Source: an uncultured Bacteroidia bacterium (GTDB lineage Bacteria > Bacteroidota > Bacteroidia > Bacteroidales > CAJPTX01). Taken from it: 64,000 bases of DNA. The stretch lies in NCBI GenBank assembly GCA_947252645.1, contig CAMXWF010000012.1:32367-96366 (forward strand), in the 5' to 3' direction. Below the pieces are notes generated by a model. It worked only from the letters and a program-made list of their open reading frames with translations, ran no database searches and was not told where the DNA came from. Shown one piece after another: positions 44,036 through 51,927 of the stretch. The translations under genes were made by a program, and so were the position numbers. Every line of letters begins with the position of its first letter. Position 1 is the first letter of the stretch.

Positions 44036-45733
44036 TTACAAGCGGAATTGCCACACCACCTCCCGCAGCTTCTCGGCCTGCGCGCTCAGCTGCTGGCTGC
44101 TATTGGCCATCTCCTCGGCCGCCGTGGCATTTTCCTGTACCGTGCTGTTGAGCGACTGCAACGCCGTGTTGATCTGCTCCACGCCAGCCTGCTGCTCACT
44201 ACTCGAGTCGCTAATTTCGCGCACCAGGTTGGTAGTTTTCCCCACGGATGGTAGCACCGCGGCAATGAGCTTGCCCGACTCCTCGGCTATGCGCCTCGAC
44301 TCTTCAGTCAGCCCTGTGATCTCCTCCGCCGCGGCCTTGCTCCGTTCAGCCAGCTTACGCACCTCGCTTGCCACCACGCTAAACCCTCTGCCTTGCTCGC
44401 CTGCCCGCGCCGCCTCTACCGCGGCGTTGAGCGCAAGGATATTTGTCTGCGAGGCGATTTCTCCGATCACCCCTACGCGCGAGGCGATAGCATGGCCCTT
44501 TTCTGCCGAGGTGCTGGCGTGCTGGGCTACTTGCTCTATTTGTCGCTGCATATCGCTTGCCAGACGGTTGGTCTCCTGCGCCTTGGAGCTATTCATCTCA
44601 ATGTTCGACACCATCTCTTCCATGGAGCTCGTCACCTCCTCAGAGGTAGCCGACTGCTGGTTGTTTGCATTGGCCACCCCCTCGGAAAGCTGGTTGAGCT
44701 GTTCGCTCGCAATGCTTATGGAATTAGCCCCTTCCACAATCTCGTTTATTACCATGCGTAGCTTATCGCGCAGCGTCACCAGGCCGCGCATGAGCTGTTT
44801 GAATTCATCGCGTCCCTCGATGTCTTTCGCCGCGAACTGCACGCCGATGTTCCCGTTGGCCAATTCTGCCATACCCGAAAGGCACCGCGATAGGTTGGAT
44901 ACCATGCGTCGGGCAAACCACGTGGCTACCGTTGTGCCTACCACTAGCAGCACGAACACGCCCAGTAACACTGTCATATTCGCCCAGTAGATCTGTTTTT
45001 CTACTAGCACCTCCCTGGCCATGCGCGTTGCCACGAGCGATGATATCGTTTGGTCGAGCAGATTGTCCACCGTCTGCACATGCGCAAAGTAGGCATTGTT
45101 GTAGGTCAGCATTTCGTCGTGCATCGTTATGTAGGGCTCCACCAGGGCTTGCGCCTGCGCAGGGAATTCTGCTGCGAAGCCCCTCAGCTGCTCCATCGCC
45201 CGAATGATCCGCTCGGGCTCCCGGAGCATGTCGGAGAGCGTGGCCTGCAGGCGGAACTCTTGGAATCGCCTGACGTTGCGCGATTGGTTCTGGCCATCCG
45301 ACTCCAGCACATCGAGCACCTTGGGCGCGAGTGGGGTCACCTCATCGTCGAGCGCCCAGTAGCGGGCCTTACACCAATTCATCGTATCCACCAACGTGAA
45401 CAGCTCGGTGCCAGTCGCCGTGTCCTGCTGGTCTTTCTCCCCGAGGCGCAGCGCCTGGCAGATCTTGTACCCGCTATCTAAGTAGGCCCGCAGCTGCGCA
45501 AAAAATGCATTGGAGGCCTCCACCTTCTGCTCGCCCTGATAGCCCATTAAGCACTTCTGGGCCTCGTGAAAATACACCTCGCCGCGTAGCAACTCAGCCC
45601 GGTAGCGGTTGCTCGCCCGCACGTTCAAAAAAATGGAGACAACCACCGCAAATACGGCAAGCGCAATGAGCATCTCCACCCCGATAAGCAGGAGGAGCTT
45701 ACGCTTCACGCTCAAGTCAGATAGCCTGATCAT
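44036..45733 (-). CDS. Methyl-accepting chemotaxis protein
   Basis: A 565-residue transducer and paralogue of the 37688 product. TM1 lies near LLLLIGVEMLIALAVFAVVVSIFL, a helical periplasmic sensor of about 220 residues follows, TM2 is near ANMTVLLGVFVLLVVGTTVATWF, then a HAMP-like linker (MVSNLSRCLSGMAELANGNIGV). The signalling hairpin carries a consensus tip (ASQTNILALNAAVEAARAGEQGRGFSVVASEVRKLAERS). The heptads around NNQQSATSEEVTSSMEEMVSN and TAAEEMANSSQQLSAQAEKL are probable methylation regions. A near-match -7 box TAACTTCG (minus strand) lies at 45771-45778. No chemotaxis operon is adjacent. Confidence 0.93.
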   Translation of the reverse strand: MIRLSDLSVKRKLLLLIGVEMLIALAVFAVVVSIFLNVRASNRYRAELLRGEVYFHEAQKCLMGYQGEQKVEASNAFFAQLRAYLDSGYKICQALRLGEKDQQDTATGTELFTLVDTMNWCKARYWALDDEVTPLAPKVLDVLESDGQNQSRNVRRFQEFRLQATLSDMLREPERIIRAMEQLRGFAAEFPAQAQALVEPYITMHDEMLTYNNAYFAHVQTVDNLLDQTISSLVATRMAREVLVEKQIYWANMTVLLGVFVLLVVGTTVATWFARRMVSNLSRCLSGMAELANGNIGVQFAAKDIEGRDEFKQLMRGLVTLRDKLRMVINEIVEGANSISIASEQLNQLSEGVANANNQQSATSEEVTSSMEEMVSNIEMNSSKAQETNRLASDMQRQIEQVAQHASTSAEKGHAIASRVGVIGEIASQTNILALNAAVEAARAGEQGRGFSVVASEVRKLAERSKAAAEEITGLTEESRRIAEESGKLIAAVLPSVGKTTNLVREISDSSSEQQAGVEQINTALQSLNSTVQENATAAEEMANSSQQLSAQAEKLREVVWQFRL

Positions 45734-47035
45734 AGGGATTCTCCTTCATGTTGGGTTTTATTGTCACGAGCGAAGTTACACAATTTGCAAGCTCCATGCG
45801 CATGGCCAACCGCTAACGGCCATATGGATTGATAAATATCTCATAATCAGTAGGCTAACAGAAACGAGAAGCCCAAAACGTCTGCCGGGCGGCGCAGTAG
45901 CAGGTGGTGAGCCGCGAGCAGCGACTCCGCCCTCCCCAAGCTTGCACCGCACCGGCCAGTATCCTAGCCAAACCGTACCTACAGGAAAACAAGGCCTGGG
46001 CGGACAACAGTATGCCCTCTGCTAGTATCTAGGGCCCCGAAGTCACCCGAAGAGGCCGATTCCCCAACGCAAGGTGGCGACCCATCGGGGCGACCCACAT
46101 TCACAGACGGCGTCGCGATCCATCTTGCGGGCAGAAGGGCGCGTTGAGGGCTCCATCATGTTCTAAGCCAGCGCATCCCCATATGCGGTAATTTCTCCGG
46201 CATTATTGTTGCATTACGGGGGCAGGTTGTACCGGTTGACTCGATGCCCCACCGCGCACGATGGCATAATATAGAATCGTTCAAAATAAGTCGCAGGCAG
46301 TGGAGTTGTCGGACTATCTGGGGGGCCACGCGTACTTTGCCACCGTGGCGCAGGGATTCTCCCCGCGTAGTCTGCAAGGATTGCGCTTGGCCTCGGTGAG
46401 CCCGATACGGGGCGAGTGGGAAATTGCCCCCTGCGTGGAGGATTGGCATGTTCCCCCGTACGCCCGCCGGGAGGGAGGCACAAAGGCGAGTGTGCAGCTG
46501 TGGCCTTTCCCCAACGTGAGCACTCAGTGGGCAGAGCAGGAGCTGGTGCGCCTAGGCGTAGTGCACCTAGTGGGGCTTGAGGCCTTTAGGCTGCTTGTGG
46601 TCGATTTGCCTGAAGTGCGACGGAGTGGCGGCAATTGCCTCCGATTCCTGTAGGGCTATGTTGCCCTGTAGGGCGGCTCCAGCTCCCCGAGGCCCCCAAG
46701 TGGAAGCCCAATGGAGGGGTGGCGCAGAGTGCTATGGGGCCGGGCCTGGAGCTCCTGCTCCCTGGGGAGTGCCAGCCTGCTCGCTTTTGAAGGCTCGGCC
46801 CGCGCGGCGCCCGTGAGACCATTCCGAGTACGCCCATTGTTCGTACCCGCTTCGCTAAACTATCGAAAAAGAGCGGCGTTGGTACGGCGTTGGTGCGGAG
46901 AGGATAGGGGGGCAGATTTTTGCCCACCTCGTTTTGGTCGGGGCTTTTTTGCCCCTTGGCCCCACGGGCTGCGGCCAACGGGCCTCCATGGTGCCTTTGC
47001 CCTGGCCCCTGGGGCATCCCCCTGCTCGGATGGGG
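45734..47035. other. Long non-coding stretch with a dispersed repeat
   Basis: 1.3 kb between the chemotaxis receptor and the restriction-methylase gene. A 117-codon plus-strand frame at 46300-46653 (GTG start, no good ribosome site) has balanced composition and could encode a small protein, but matches nothing I recognise. The rest shows no gene. The second copy of the 11-bp-unit repeat lies at 46839-46900. The stretch marks the left edge of the accessory region. Confidence 0.45.
46839..46900 (+). repeat. Intergenic repeat with 11-bp tandem units, copy 2
   Basis: CCGCTTCGCTAAA, a short AT-rich spacer, GAGCGGCG and then two 11-bp units (GGCGTTGGTAC and GGCGTTGGTGC) ending in GGAG. The same series occurs on the minus strand at 520-592 with three units and A instead of T in the unit centre. 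Confidence 0.65.
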
Positions 47036-49459
47036 CTACAGGCCGTCCGGCTCGCCCTTGAGGAAGCCGTACTGGTAGACCTTGGGCTCGATCTGGGCGG
47101 CCAGGGTGCCCATGGCCTCGCGGAGGGTGGCCAGCAGGGCGGAGTAGGTGGCATCGGGGCTGGAGGGGTTCATGCGGCCCTTGTCGTTGCGCCCCTGGAA
47201 GTGCTCGCGGATGTCGTAGTAGGAGGCGTTGGGGGTGGCGTCTGGCTGGGCATGGTAGTACTTCCACAATTCGCGGCCCGCGTCAAAGACCGCCGTGGCC
47301 GCATTGGAGAAGACCATGGGGGCCGAGGGGATCAGTCCCTTGTCTTGGCCTTTGAGCAGGGCCGAGGAGGTCTCGGGCTTGAGCCTACCGGCCATGAAGT
47401 CCGTCATGAAGTGGCTGGCGAATCGTTCTCTAGCGCCTACCTCTATTTCCCTGAAGGGGATCCAGTGGTTGGGACCCTCGCTGGAGCGGATGTTGTTGGA
47501 ATTGTGGAAGATGGTGAAGGCTAGGCAGTTGCCTAGGAACTCAGCGTCCTGCTGCCAGCCATCGTGGGGGTAGAGGAATTGGTCGCGGTCGTTGAGCCAG
47601 GTGGCGGGGATGCACTTGCGCACGGCGAAGTAGATGCAGGAGGGGAGCGTATTGGCTAAAGAGAGCTTAACCCTTAAATCATGGGTATTTTCAGCAACAG
47701 TACTTGCAATAAATACATTGCCTTGATGCTGGAAATCATTACCTACTGTGCTTAACATTCCTATTGTTTCTTCGTCTTCATCAGCTTTCGTGAAACCACT
47801 TACCCAGCTATTGATGTATTTGGTCTTTCTATCATAGCATGCGATTGTTTTTCTGCTTATGATATTACAATTCTCATTGTATACGTGAGCTATAGTAGAT
47901 GAAAAGAGTTCTTCTTCCTGAGTGTTCCAGATGTAGAACCCTATGGGGAATTGGCCTTTGACGTTGTCGAAGGTGTTGGCCGGCACGAGGAAGAGGCGTT
48001 CGAGTTTGGGCTGGAAGGCCTGTCGGAAATCCGAAAAATTGCTCGCTTGCAAATTTTTCAACTTTGAAAAATTTGCAAGCGTGACCCCGGGCAACTCCTT
48101 GTAGATACGGATGAGGAATTGGGCGTATAGCTCGTTGCTGGCTGCTTTAATCAGGGGCTTGTACTTCTCCCATGTCCTATTCCCCGTCGCAGTGCCGCCC
48201 TTATTGGAGCCAGTACCTGTCACCGTGGACTTAGTTGTGGCCTCTGCGTACGGTGGGTTGATGTAGATGACAAGCTTCTTGCGCATTTCGGGGTCTGAGA
48301 TGATGGCGTAGAGGCTGTCGGGGAGCTTGCCGCCCTGGGAGAGGGGCTTGAACTCATCGTTGAGGAAGTCGAATTGGAACACCTGGCCGCGTAGTAGCAG
48401 GGCCCCATGCTCGATGCGGTCGTGCATGACCTGGACGTCGGCCGTGTCGAGGGTGCTGGCGTAGAGGTTGGGGGCGTTGGTCAGGCCGGCGAGCAGGTTG
48501 CCGGTGCCGGCGGCGCAGTCCCACACGTAGTACTCCTCCTGCCAGTCGGGCCCTAGGGTGTCGGCCAGGTATTGCTGGGAGAGCGCCACCCACTGGCTGG
48601 GGGTGAAGAAGGCGCCCTTGCGCTCGCGGATGTCCTGGGGCACGAGCAGGTCGCGGCGGTCGAGGATGTACTCCTGGTACTCGGCCAGCGGCGGGCGCTT
48701 GTAGCGGGCCCAGAAATGCTGGTAGGCTTTCTTATCGCGGAGGGGGATGATGGCGTCGAGTAATTTGTTGAAGGAGTCGGGGAGGTTCTCCTTGGCGATG
48801 ATGTAGCTGGCGTTGCTGAAGACGACGAAGAGGTTTTTGCGGATGCTCACGTCGTCGTCAATGGCGGTGGTGTCGCGGTCGTCGACGAAGAGGTCGGCCA
48901 GGAAGAAATCGCTGTCGAGGAAGCCGTGGCGCTTGAGGTCGTCCCAGTTGGTGTCGATGATCGGCTTGACCTCCTTGAGCCACTGGAGGTAGATGGGGTA
49001 GAAGTTGTTCTTGTCGATGCGGACGCGGGCGTCGCTGGAGGCCCGGGTCAGGGAATCCTTGATGAAGGCGCGGAGGGCCTGGGCGTCGGCCTCGAAGTCG
49101 TAGACCTGGAGGCCCTGGGTGTCGAGTAGGGCCTCGAGGTGCAGCTCAACCAGGGCGAACTCGCGGGATGTGTGGTCGCTGGGGGTCACCTTCCAGTTGA
49201 AGTCGTTCAGGTGGAAGATCGGCTCGATGTGGCCGTAGGAGAGGAAGACGATTTTTTGGCCGTCGAAGGCGCCGAAGAAGGGCGGGGGCAGGATGCGGTC
49301 GAAGGTGCGGGCCTTGCCGATGGTGAGGATGAGCTGGGCGAGCATGGCGGTGGTGGGGTAGTTGCCGGTTTTGGCCTCGGCCCAGAGCAGGGGGCGCCGC
49401 TCGCCCGCGCGCTTGGCCGCCTTGGGGTAGAGGGCGAAGTCGATGTTGCCCTCGACCAC
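47036..49459 (-). CDS. Type IIG-like restriction-methylase, start disrupted
   Basis: A fusion-type enzyme. Numbering from the GTG at 49459 (807 residues), an N-terminal PD-(D/E)XK-like nuclease site is visible (D7 and WAEAK, 26-30). A motif-X-like RKGAFFTP (280-287), the SAM site DCAAGTGN (314-321) and the catalytic NPPY (401-404) of N6-adenine methylases follow, with a C-terminal specificity region. The ancestral start is an ATG at 49535-49537 with a -7 box just upstream, but codon 4 is TAG; the relic at 59118 has CAG there. The enzyme may now start at the GTG, losing 26 residues, or be inactive. An AT-rich patch (about 47650-47930) and a perfect hairpin (48044-48081) lie inside. Enzyme type is inferred. 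Confidence 0.8.
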   Translation of the reverse strand: MVEGNIDFALYPKAAKRAGERRPLLWAEAKTGNYPTTAMLAQLILTIGKARTFDRILPPPFFGAFDGQKIVFLSYGHIEPIFHLNDFNWKVTPSDHTSREFALVELHLEALLDTQGLQVYDFEADAQALRAFIKDSLTRASSDARVRIDKNNFYPIYLQWLKEVKPIIDTNWDDLKRHGFLDSDFFLADLFVDDRDTTAIDDDVSIRKNLFVVFSNASYIIAKENLPDSFNKLLDAIIPLRDKKAYQHFWARYKRPPLAEYQEYILDRRDLLVPQDIRERKGAFFTPSQWVALSQQYLADTLGPDWQEEYYVWDCAAGTGNLLAGLTNAPNLYASTLDTADVQVMHDRIEHGALLLRGQVFQFDFLNDEFKPLSQGGKLPDSLYAIISDPEMRKKLVIYINPPYAEATTKSTVTGTGSNKGGTATGNRTWEKYKPLIKAASNELYAQFLIRIYKELPGVTLANFSKLKNLQASNFSDFRQAFQPKLERLFLVPANTFDNVKGQFPIGFYIWNTQEEELFSSTIAHVYNENCNIISRKTIACYDRKTKYINSWVSGFTKADEDEETIGMLSTVGNDFQHQGNVFIASTVAENTHDLRVKLSLANTLPSCIYFAVRKCIPATWLNDRDQFLYPHDGWQQDAEFLGNCLAFTIFHNSNNIRSSEGPNHWIPFREIEVGARERFASHFMTDFMAGRLKPETSSALLKGQDKGLIPSAPMVFSNAATAVFDAGRELWKYYHAQPDATPNASYYDIREHFQGRNDKGRMNPSSPDATYSALLATLREAMGTLAAQIEPKVYQYGFLKGEPDGL
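48044..48081. repeat. Perfect 16-bp inverted repeat inside the methylase gene
   Basis: CGCTTGCAAATTTTTC (48044-48059) and its exact reverse complement (48066-48081) flank a 6-base loop AACTTT. It is in frame, encoding part of LANFSKLKNLQASN, and is AT-rich in a GC-rich gene. Confidence 0.85.
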
Positions 49460-49534
49460 GGTGGTGTCGAAGGCCTTGAACCAGTCGGCGGCGACCTTGT
49501 TCTTGAGTTCCTCCTCGCGTATGCCCTAGTAGCG

Positions 49535-49549
49535 CATGGGGCAAAGGTA
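49535..49549 (-). promoter_or_regulatory. -7 box immediately before the methylase ATG
   Basis: Minus-strand TACCTTTG (49549 to 49542) matches the -7 consensus exactly and is 4 bases before the ATG at 49537-49535. Transcription would start about at the ATG, so any translation from it would be leaderless. The relic copy near 59124 has the degraded form TACCCCTG. Confidence 0.55.
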
Positions 49550-49946
49550 GTCATTGGCGCGGTAAGGGCGTGGAGGTATGTCCAGATGGGGTCCTGAGCC
49601 TTTTATTGTGGTCCCTTGGGTTAAAGCCCCGAGCTGTGCAGCTGCCCTAAGGTGTGTGCTTTCCCCAGTGGGGAATTTTCTATCATTTTAGCGGATGCGT
49701 TGCGCTTAAAGAGAGAGCATGCAGACGGCGAGGGCGAGTGGAGGTTTATTGCAGCTAGCGCGGGGCGCGGTGGTGCTGCTGATGGTGGCGAGGGCGTGGG
49801 GCCGTAAGCGGGAGGAGGAATTTCCGCACCAGCTGCAGGGCGATAGTGTGCAGTTGCTCTGGTTGGTGGACGATACGGCAAGCGTGGGATGTCTTGGCGT
49901 ATGGTTCTGCCACTGAACGAGCGTTAATGAAGAGGCCTTGCCAGGT
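49550..49946. other. Gap upstream of the methylase gene
   Basis: About 400 bases without a gene I can support. Short frames on both strands have no ribosome site. The minus-strand AbiE genes begin further right, so this is the AbiEii 3' flank. Small GGGGAA/TTCCCC-type palindromes occur, but no convincing terminator. Confidence 0.4.
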
Positions 49947-50954
49947 TTACTTTGTTGTTCTAACAACCTCCTGTAGCTCTTTCATGGCTTTCACCAGCTC
50001 TTCAAATGTGGGCTTCCTACCGTATATCATGGCCTCCTTCATCGCCTCATAGTCAGCTGACCACACATCAATCACCTCTTCGCTAGGTACCAATTGTATC
50101 CGTTTGCGGACATCGGGGGTGTAGTCAACTCCCGAAACCGATGTGTATGTCTCTCGATGGTGACGAATGGTTTCCCATAGCTTATCGTTAACTATTGCCG
50201 ATTTTGCAAAGTCCTGATTTCGCATCATGAATAAGTCGTAAATGTGGCGACTTTTCCTCTCAGCGCTCCTTCTAACGTTGGGTTGTGAAAATAGCTCGTG
50301 GAGCAGGAAAATTTTTTCAAGGAATGTTTTTGCAGGGATTGCGGTTCGCACGTGGCTATTTCCAATGGGAGAAAGCGGAATGGTTTCCTCCACGATGCTG
50401 CGGATGATTCTCGGTTCAGATGGCTCAAGCAGCGACCGTGCACCCACTTCAAGAATAACATCGGGACGGAGGTACGCAATTCCCTTGTCAAAAACTGATC
50501 GGTAATGAAATCTGATTTGGCGCGGCTCTGGGTATGTGCCATCGCCTTCTCCATTTGGTTGAATCTCCATTGAGATGAAGCTGCGTAGTTCGCGACTCTG
50601 TAGCGCTTTATCTATCAATGGAGCGAGCCGTTCCGACACGAAGAGAGACGATGCCTTACGCAGTTTCTTAATCTGCTTTTTCGTGAGGTCTCCTTCCGTT
50701 ACGCCGAGAAGAGTTCTGTCCACCGCAATGTCAATGTCTTCGGAGAATCGCTCAATGAGATGCCACCCCTTGCTCAGGCTAGTTCCGCCTTTGAAAACGA
50801 AGTTTTTAGCTATGGGAAGGGAGAAAAGGACCTGCAGAAGTACCGAAACCCAGAAGTCTTTTTCCAACGCGTTGGCGGGCAATGGTACGCTATGCGCCAC
50901 CGATTCAAAAACGTTTTTACGTTGTGCTGGTGATAATGCTAAAAAGTCATTCAT
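49947..50954 (-). CDS. AbiEii-type nucleotidyltransferase toxin
   Basis: A 335-residue protein of the AbiEii/AbiGii (DUF1814) family. The nucleotidyltransferase core is plain: ALEKDFWVSVLLQVLF, then NFVFKGGTSLSKGWHLI with the GG-TS site (residues 55-62) and SEDIDIAVD (71-79) with the metal-binding Asp pair. Members block growth by adding nucleotides to tRNA and cause abortive phage infection or act as plasmid toxins. The start overlaps the antitoxin gene by 8 bases, as expected of a pair. The gene is more AT-rich than the backbone, in keeping with acquisition. Confidence 0.9.
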   Translation of the reverse strand: MNDFLALSPAQRKNVFESVAHSVPLPANALEKDFWVSVLLQVLFSLPIAKNFVFKGGTSLSKGWHLIERFSEDIDIAVDRTLLGVTEGDLTKKQIKKLRKASSLFVSERLAPLIDKALQSRELRSFISMEIQPNGEGDGTYPEPRQIRFHYRSVFDKGIAYLRPDVILEVGARSLLEPSEPRIIRSIVEETIPLSPIGNSHVRTAIPAKTFLEKIFLLHELFSQPNVRRSAERKSRHIYDLFMMRNQDFAKSAIVNDKLWETIRHHRETYTSVSGVDYTPDVRKRIQLVPSEEVIDVWSADYEAMKEAMIYGRKPTFEELVKAMKELQEVVRTTK

Positions 50955-51552
50955 AGAGGTTAAGGATGAATTCTCTGACGCTTGTAGTCATTAGCTTGAG
51001 GTCTGCCATCTGTAGCGGCGTGGCCTCCTTGAGTTTCGCCTTTATGGTGAAGACCTGCTCTTCGGTCAGGTTCTCCACCTTCCAGTCTTTCAGCGCAGTG
51101 GTAAGGAGGAGGGCTAAATTGCTTCTAATGGAGAAGTACCTTGGCGAGGCATGCTTGAATTTGATGCTTTTGCCATCGCTGAGCGAGACAGTACGCGACA
51201 CGCCATTGGTCAGAAACACAACATTCAGAGGGACCTGCTGCGTCAATCCCAGCTGATACTGCGCGTATAGCCCCGTCGGGATAATTTGTGCGCCATCCTT
51301 TTTCGCCATGGCTTTAGCTATCTCCTCAATGGGTGGCGGCACAGGCCCTAATCCGTACACCCTTTCAATTTTGGGATAGCAGTAGATGCCCCGTGCTACC
51401 CGCAGCATGAGTCCCTTATCGACCAACCGTTCTAGGGCTTTATTGACAGCACTTCTACTGCCAAAAGTGAGAAAATCGCCGATGAAGAAAACCGAACCAC
51501 GTCCGCATTTTTTAGATTTATTAATCACCTTACTTTCAATACTTTCTGTCAT
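50947..51552 (-). CDS. AbiEi-type antitoxin (DUF6088-like)
   Basis: A 201-residue protein. An N-terminal winged-helix part (KKCGRGSVFFIGDFLTFGSRSAVNKALERLVDKGLMLRVARGIYCYPK) is typical of type IV AbiEi antitoxins and DUF6088, which repress their own operon. The middle contains the conserved GLYAQYQLGLTQQVPLNVVFLTNG and a KFKHASPRYFSI segment. The C-terminus is helical and likely dimerises or neutralises. It lies directly upstream of the toxin on the same strand and shares its AT-rich composition. The promoter lies in 51553-51620, not resolved. Confidence 0.87.
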   Translation of the reverse strand: MTESIESKVINKSKKCGRGSVFFIGDFLTFGSRSAVNKALERLVDKGLMLRVARGIYCYPKIERVYGLGPVPPPIEEIAKAMAKKDGAQIIPTGLYAQYQLGLTQQVPLNVVFLTNGVSRTVSLSDGKSIKFKHASPRYFSIRSNLALLLTTALKDWKVENLTEEQVFTIKAKLKEATPLQMADLKLMTTSVREFILNLYE

Positions 51553-51648
51553 AATAAAGGTGTTTTTCTGTCGCGAACTATCCCATTATTTGCGACGACG
51601 AATGTACGACTATGTTTATTGAAAGCGGTAAGTGGGTCGCCCGGGTCA

Positions 51649-51748
51649 GTCTTTCAGACTGGCTTGTCTTCCAGGCAAGAATCTGGGGGTATAAAGACCC
51701 CCGGCTATTGAGAGACCGTCCAGCGGAGGGGGCGGCATTCGCTGGACG
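51649..51748 (+). repeat. Structured intergenic repeat, copy A
   Basis: Aligned with copy B (54712-54795) it shares GTCTTTYAGACTGGCTTG, a later CCCGGCTATT and GACCGTCC. An outer helix pairs 51649-51655 with 51710-51716 (one G-U). An inner hairpin CTTGTCT-TCC-AGGCAAG sits at 51663-51679, and a second GGGGGT hairpin at 51685-51702. A 3' hairpin pairs CGTCCAGCG (51717-51725) with CGCTGGACG (51740-51748). Several stem positions differ between the copies in a way that keeps pairing. It lies beyond the 3' end of the BspA gene; orientation is arbitrary. Confidence 0.75.
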
Positions 51749-51857
51749 ATTTTCACTTCCTCAAACGGTGCGGTGGGCTTGCGCCTACCCCTTTCGTAAA
51801 AAAACTAGCGTTGCCCCATCCCGCCATGCGGCGCGGCAATGGACCCGCAAAATAGAG

Positions 51858-51892
51858 TTCGCCCCGCCAGCACATGAGGCTGGCGGGGCGAA
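51858..51892 (-). terminator. Hairpin terminator of the first BspA gene
   Basis: CGCCCCGCCAGC (51860-51871) and GCTGGCGGGGCG (51879-51890) pair perfectly around a 7-base loop, extended by two A-T pairs to 14 bp. On the minus strand CTCTATTTT follows. It is 36 bases after the stop of the gene. Confidence 0.72.
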
Positions 51893-51927
51893 TTGCCCTT
51901 AAAACGGATTGCGCTAGCTACAGAGGT

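Larger units (their letters stand above)
51553..51927. other. Gap holding a structured repeat and a terminator
   Basis: Between the divergent-looking AbiEi promoter and the end of the first BspA gene. It contains structured repeat copy A (51649-51748) and the BspA terminator hairpin (51858-51892). I see no gene. Confidence 0.6.
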
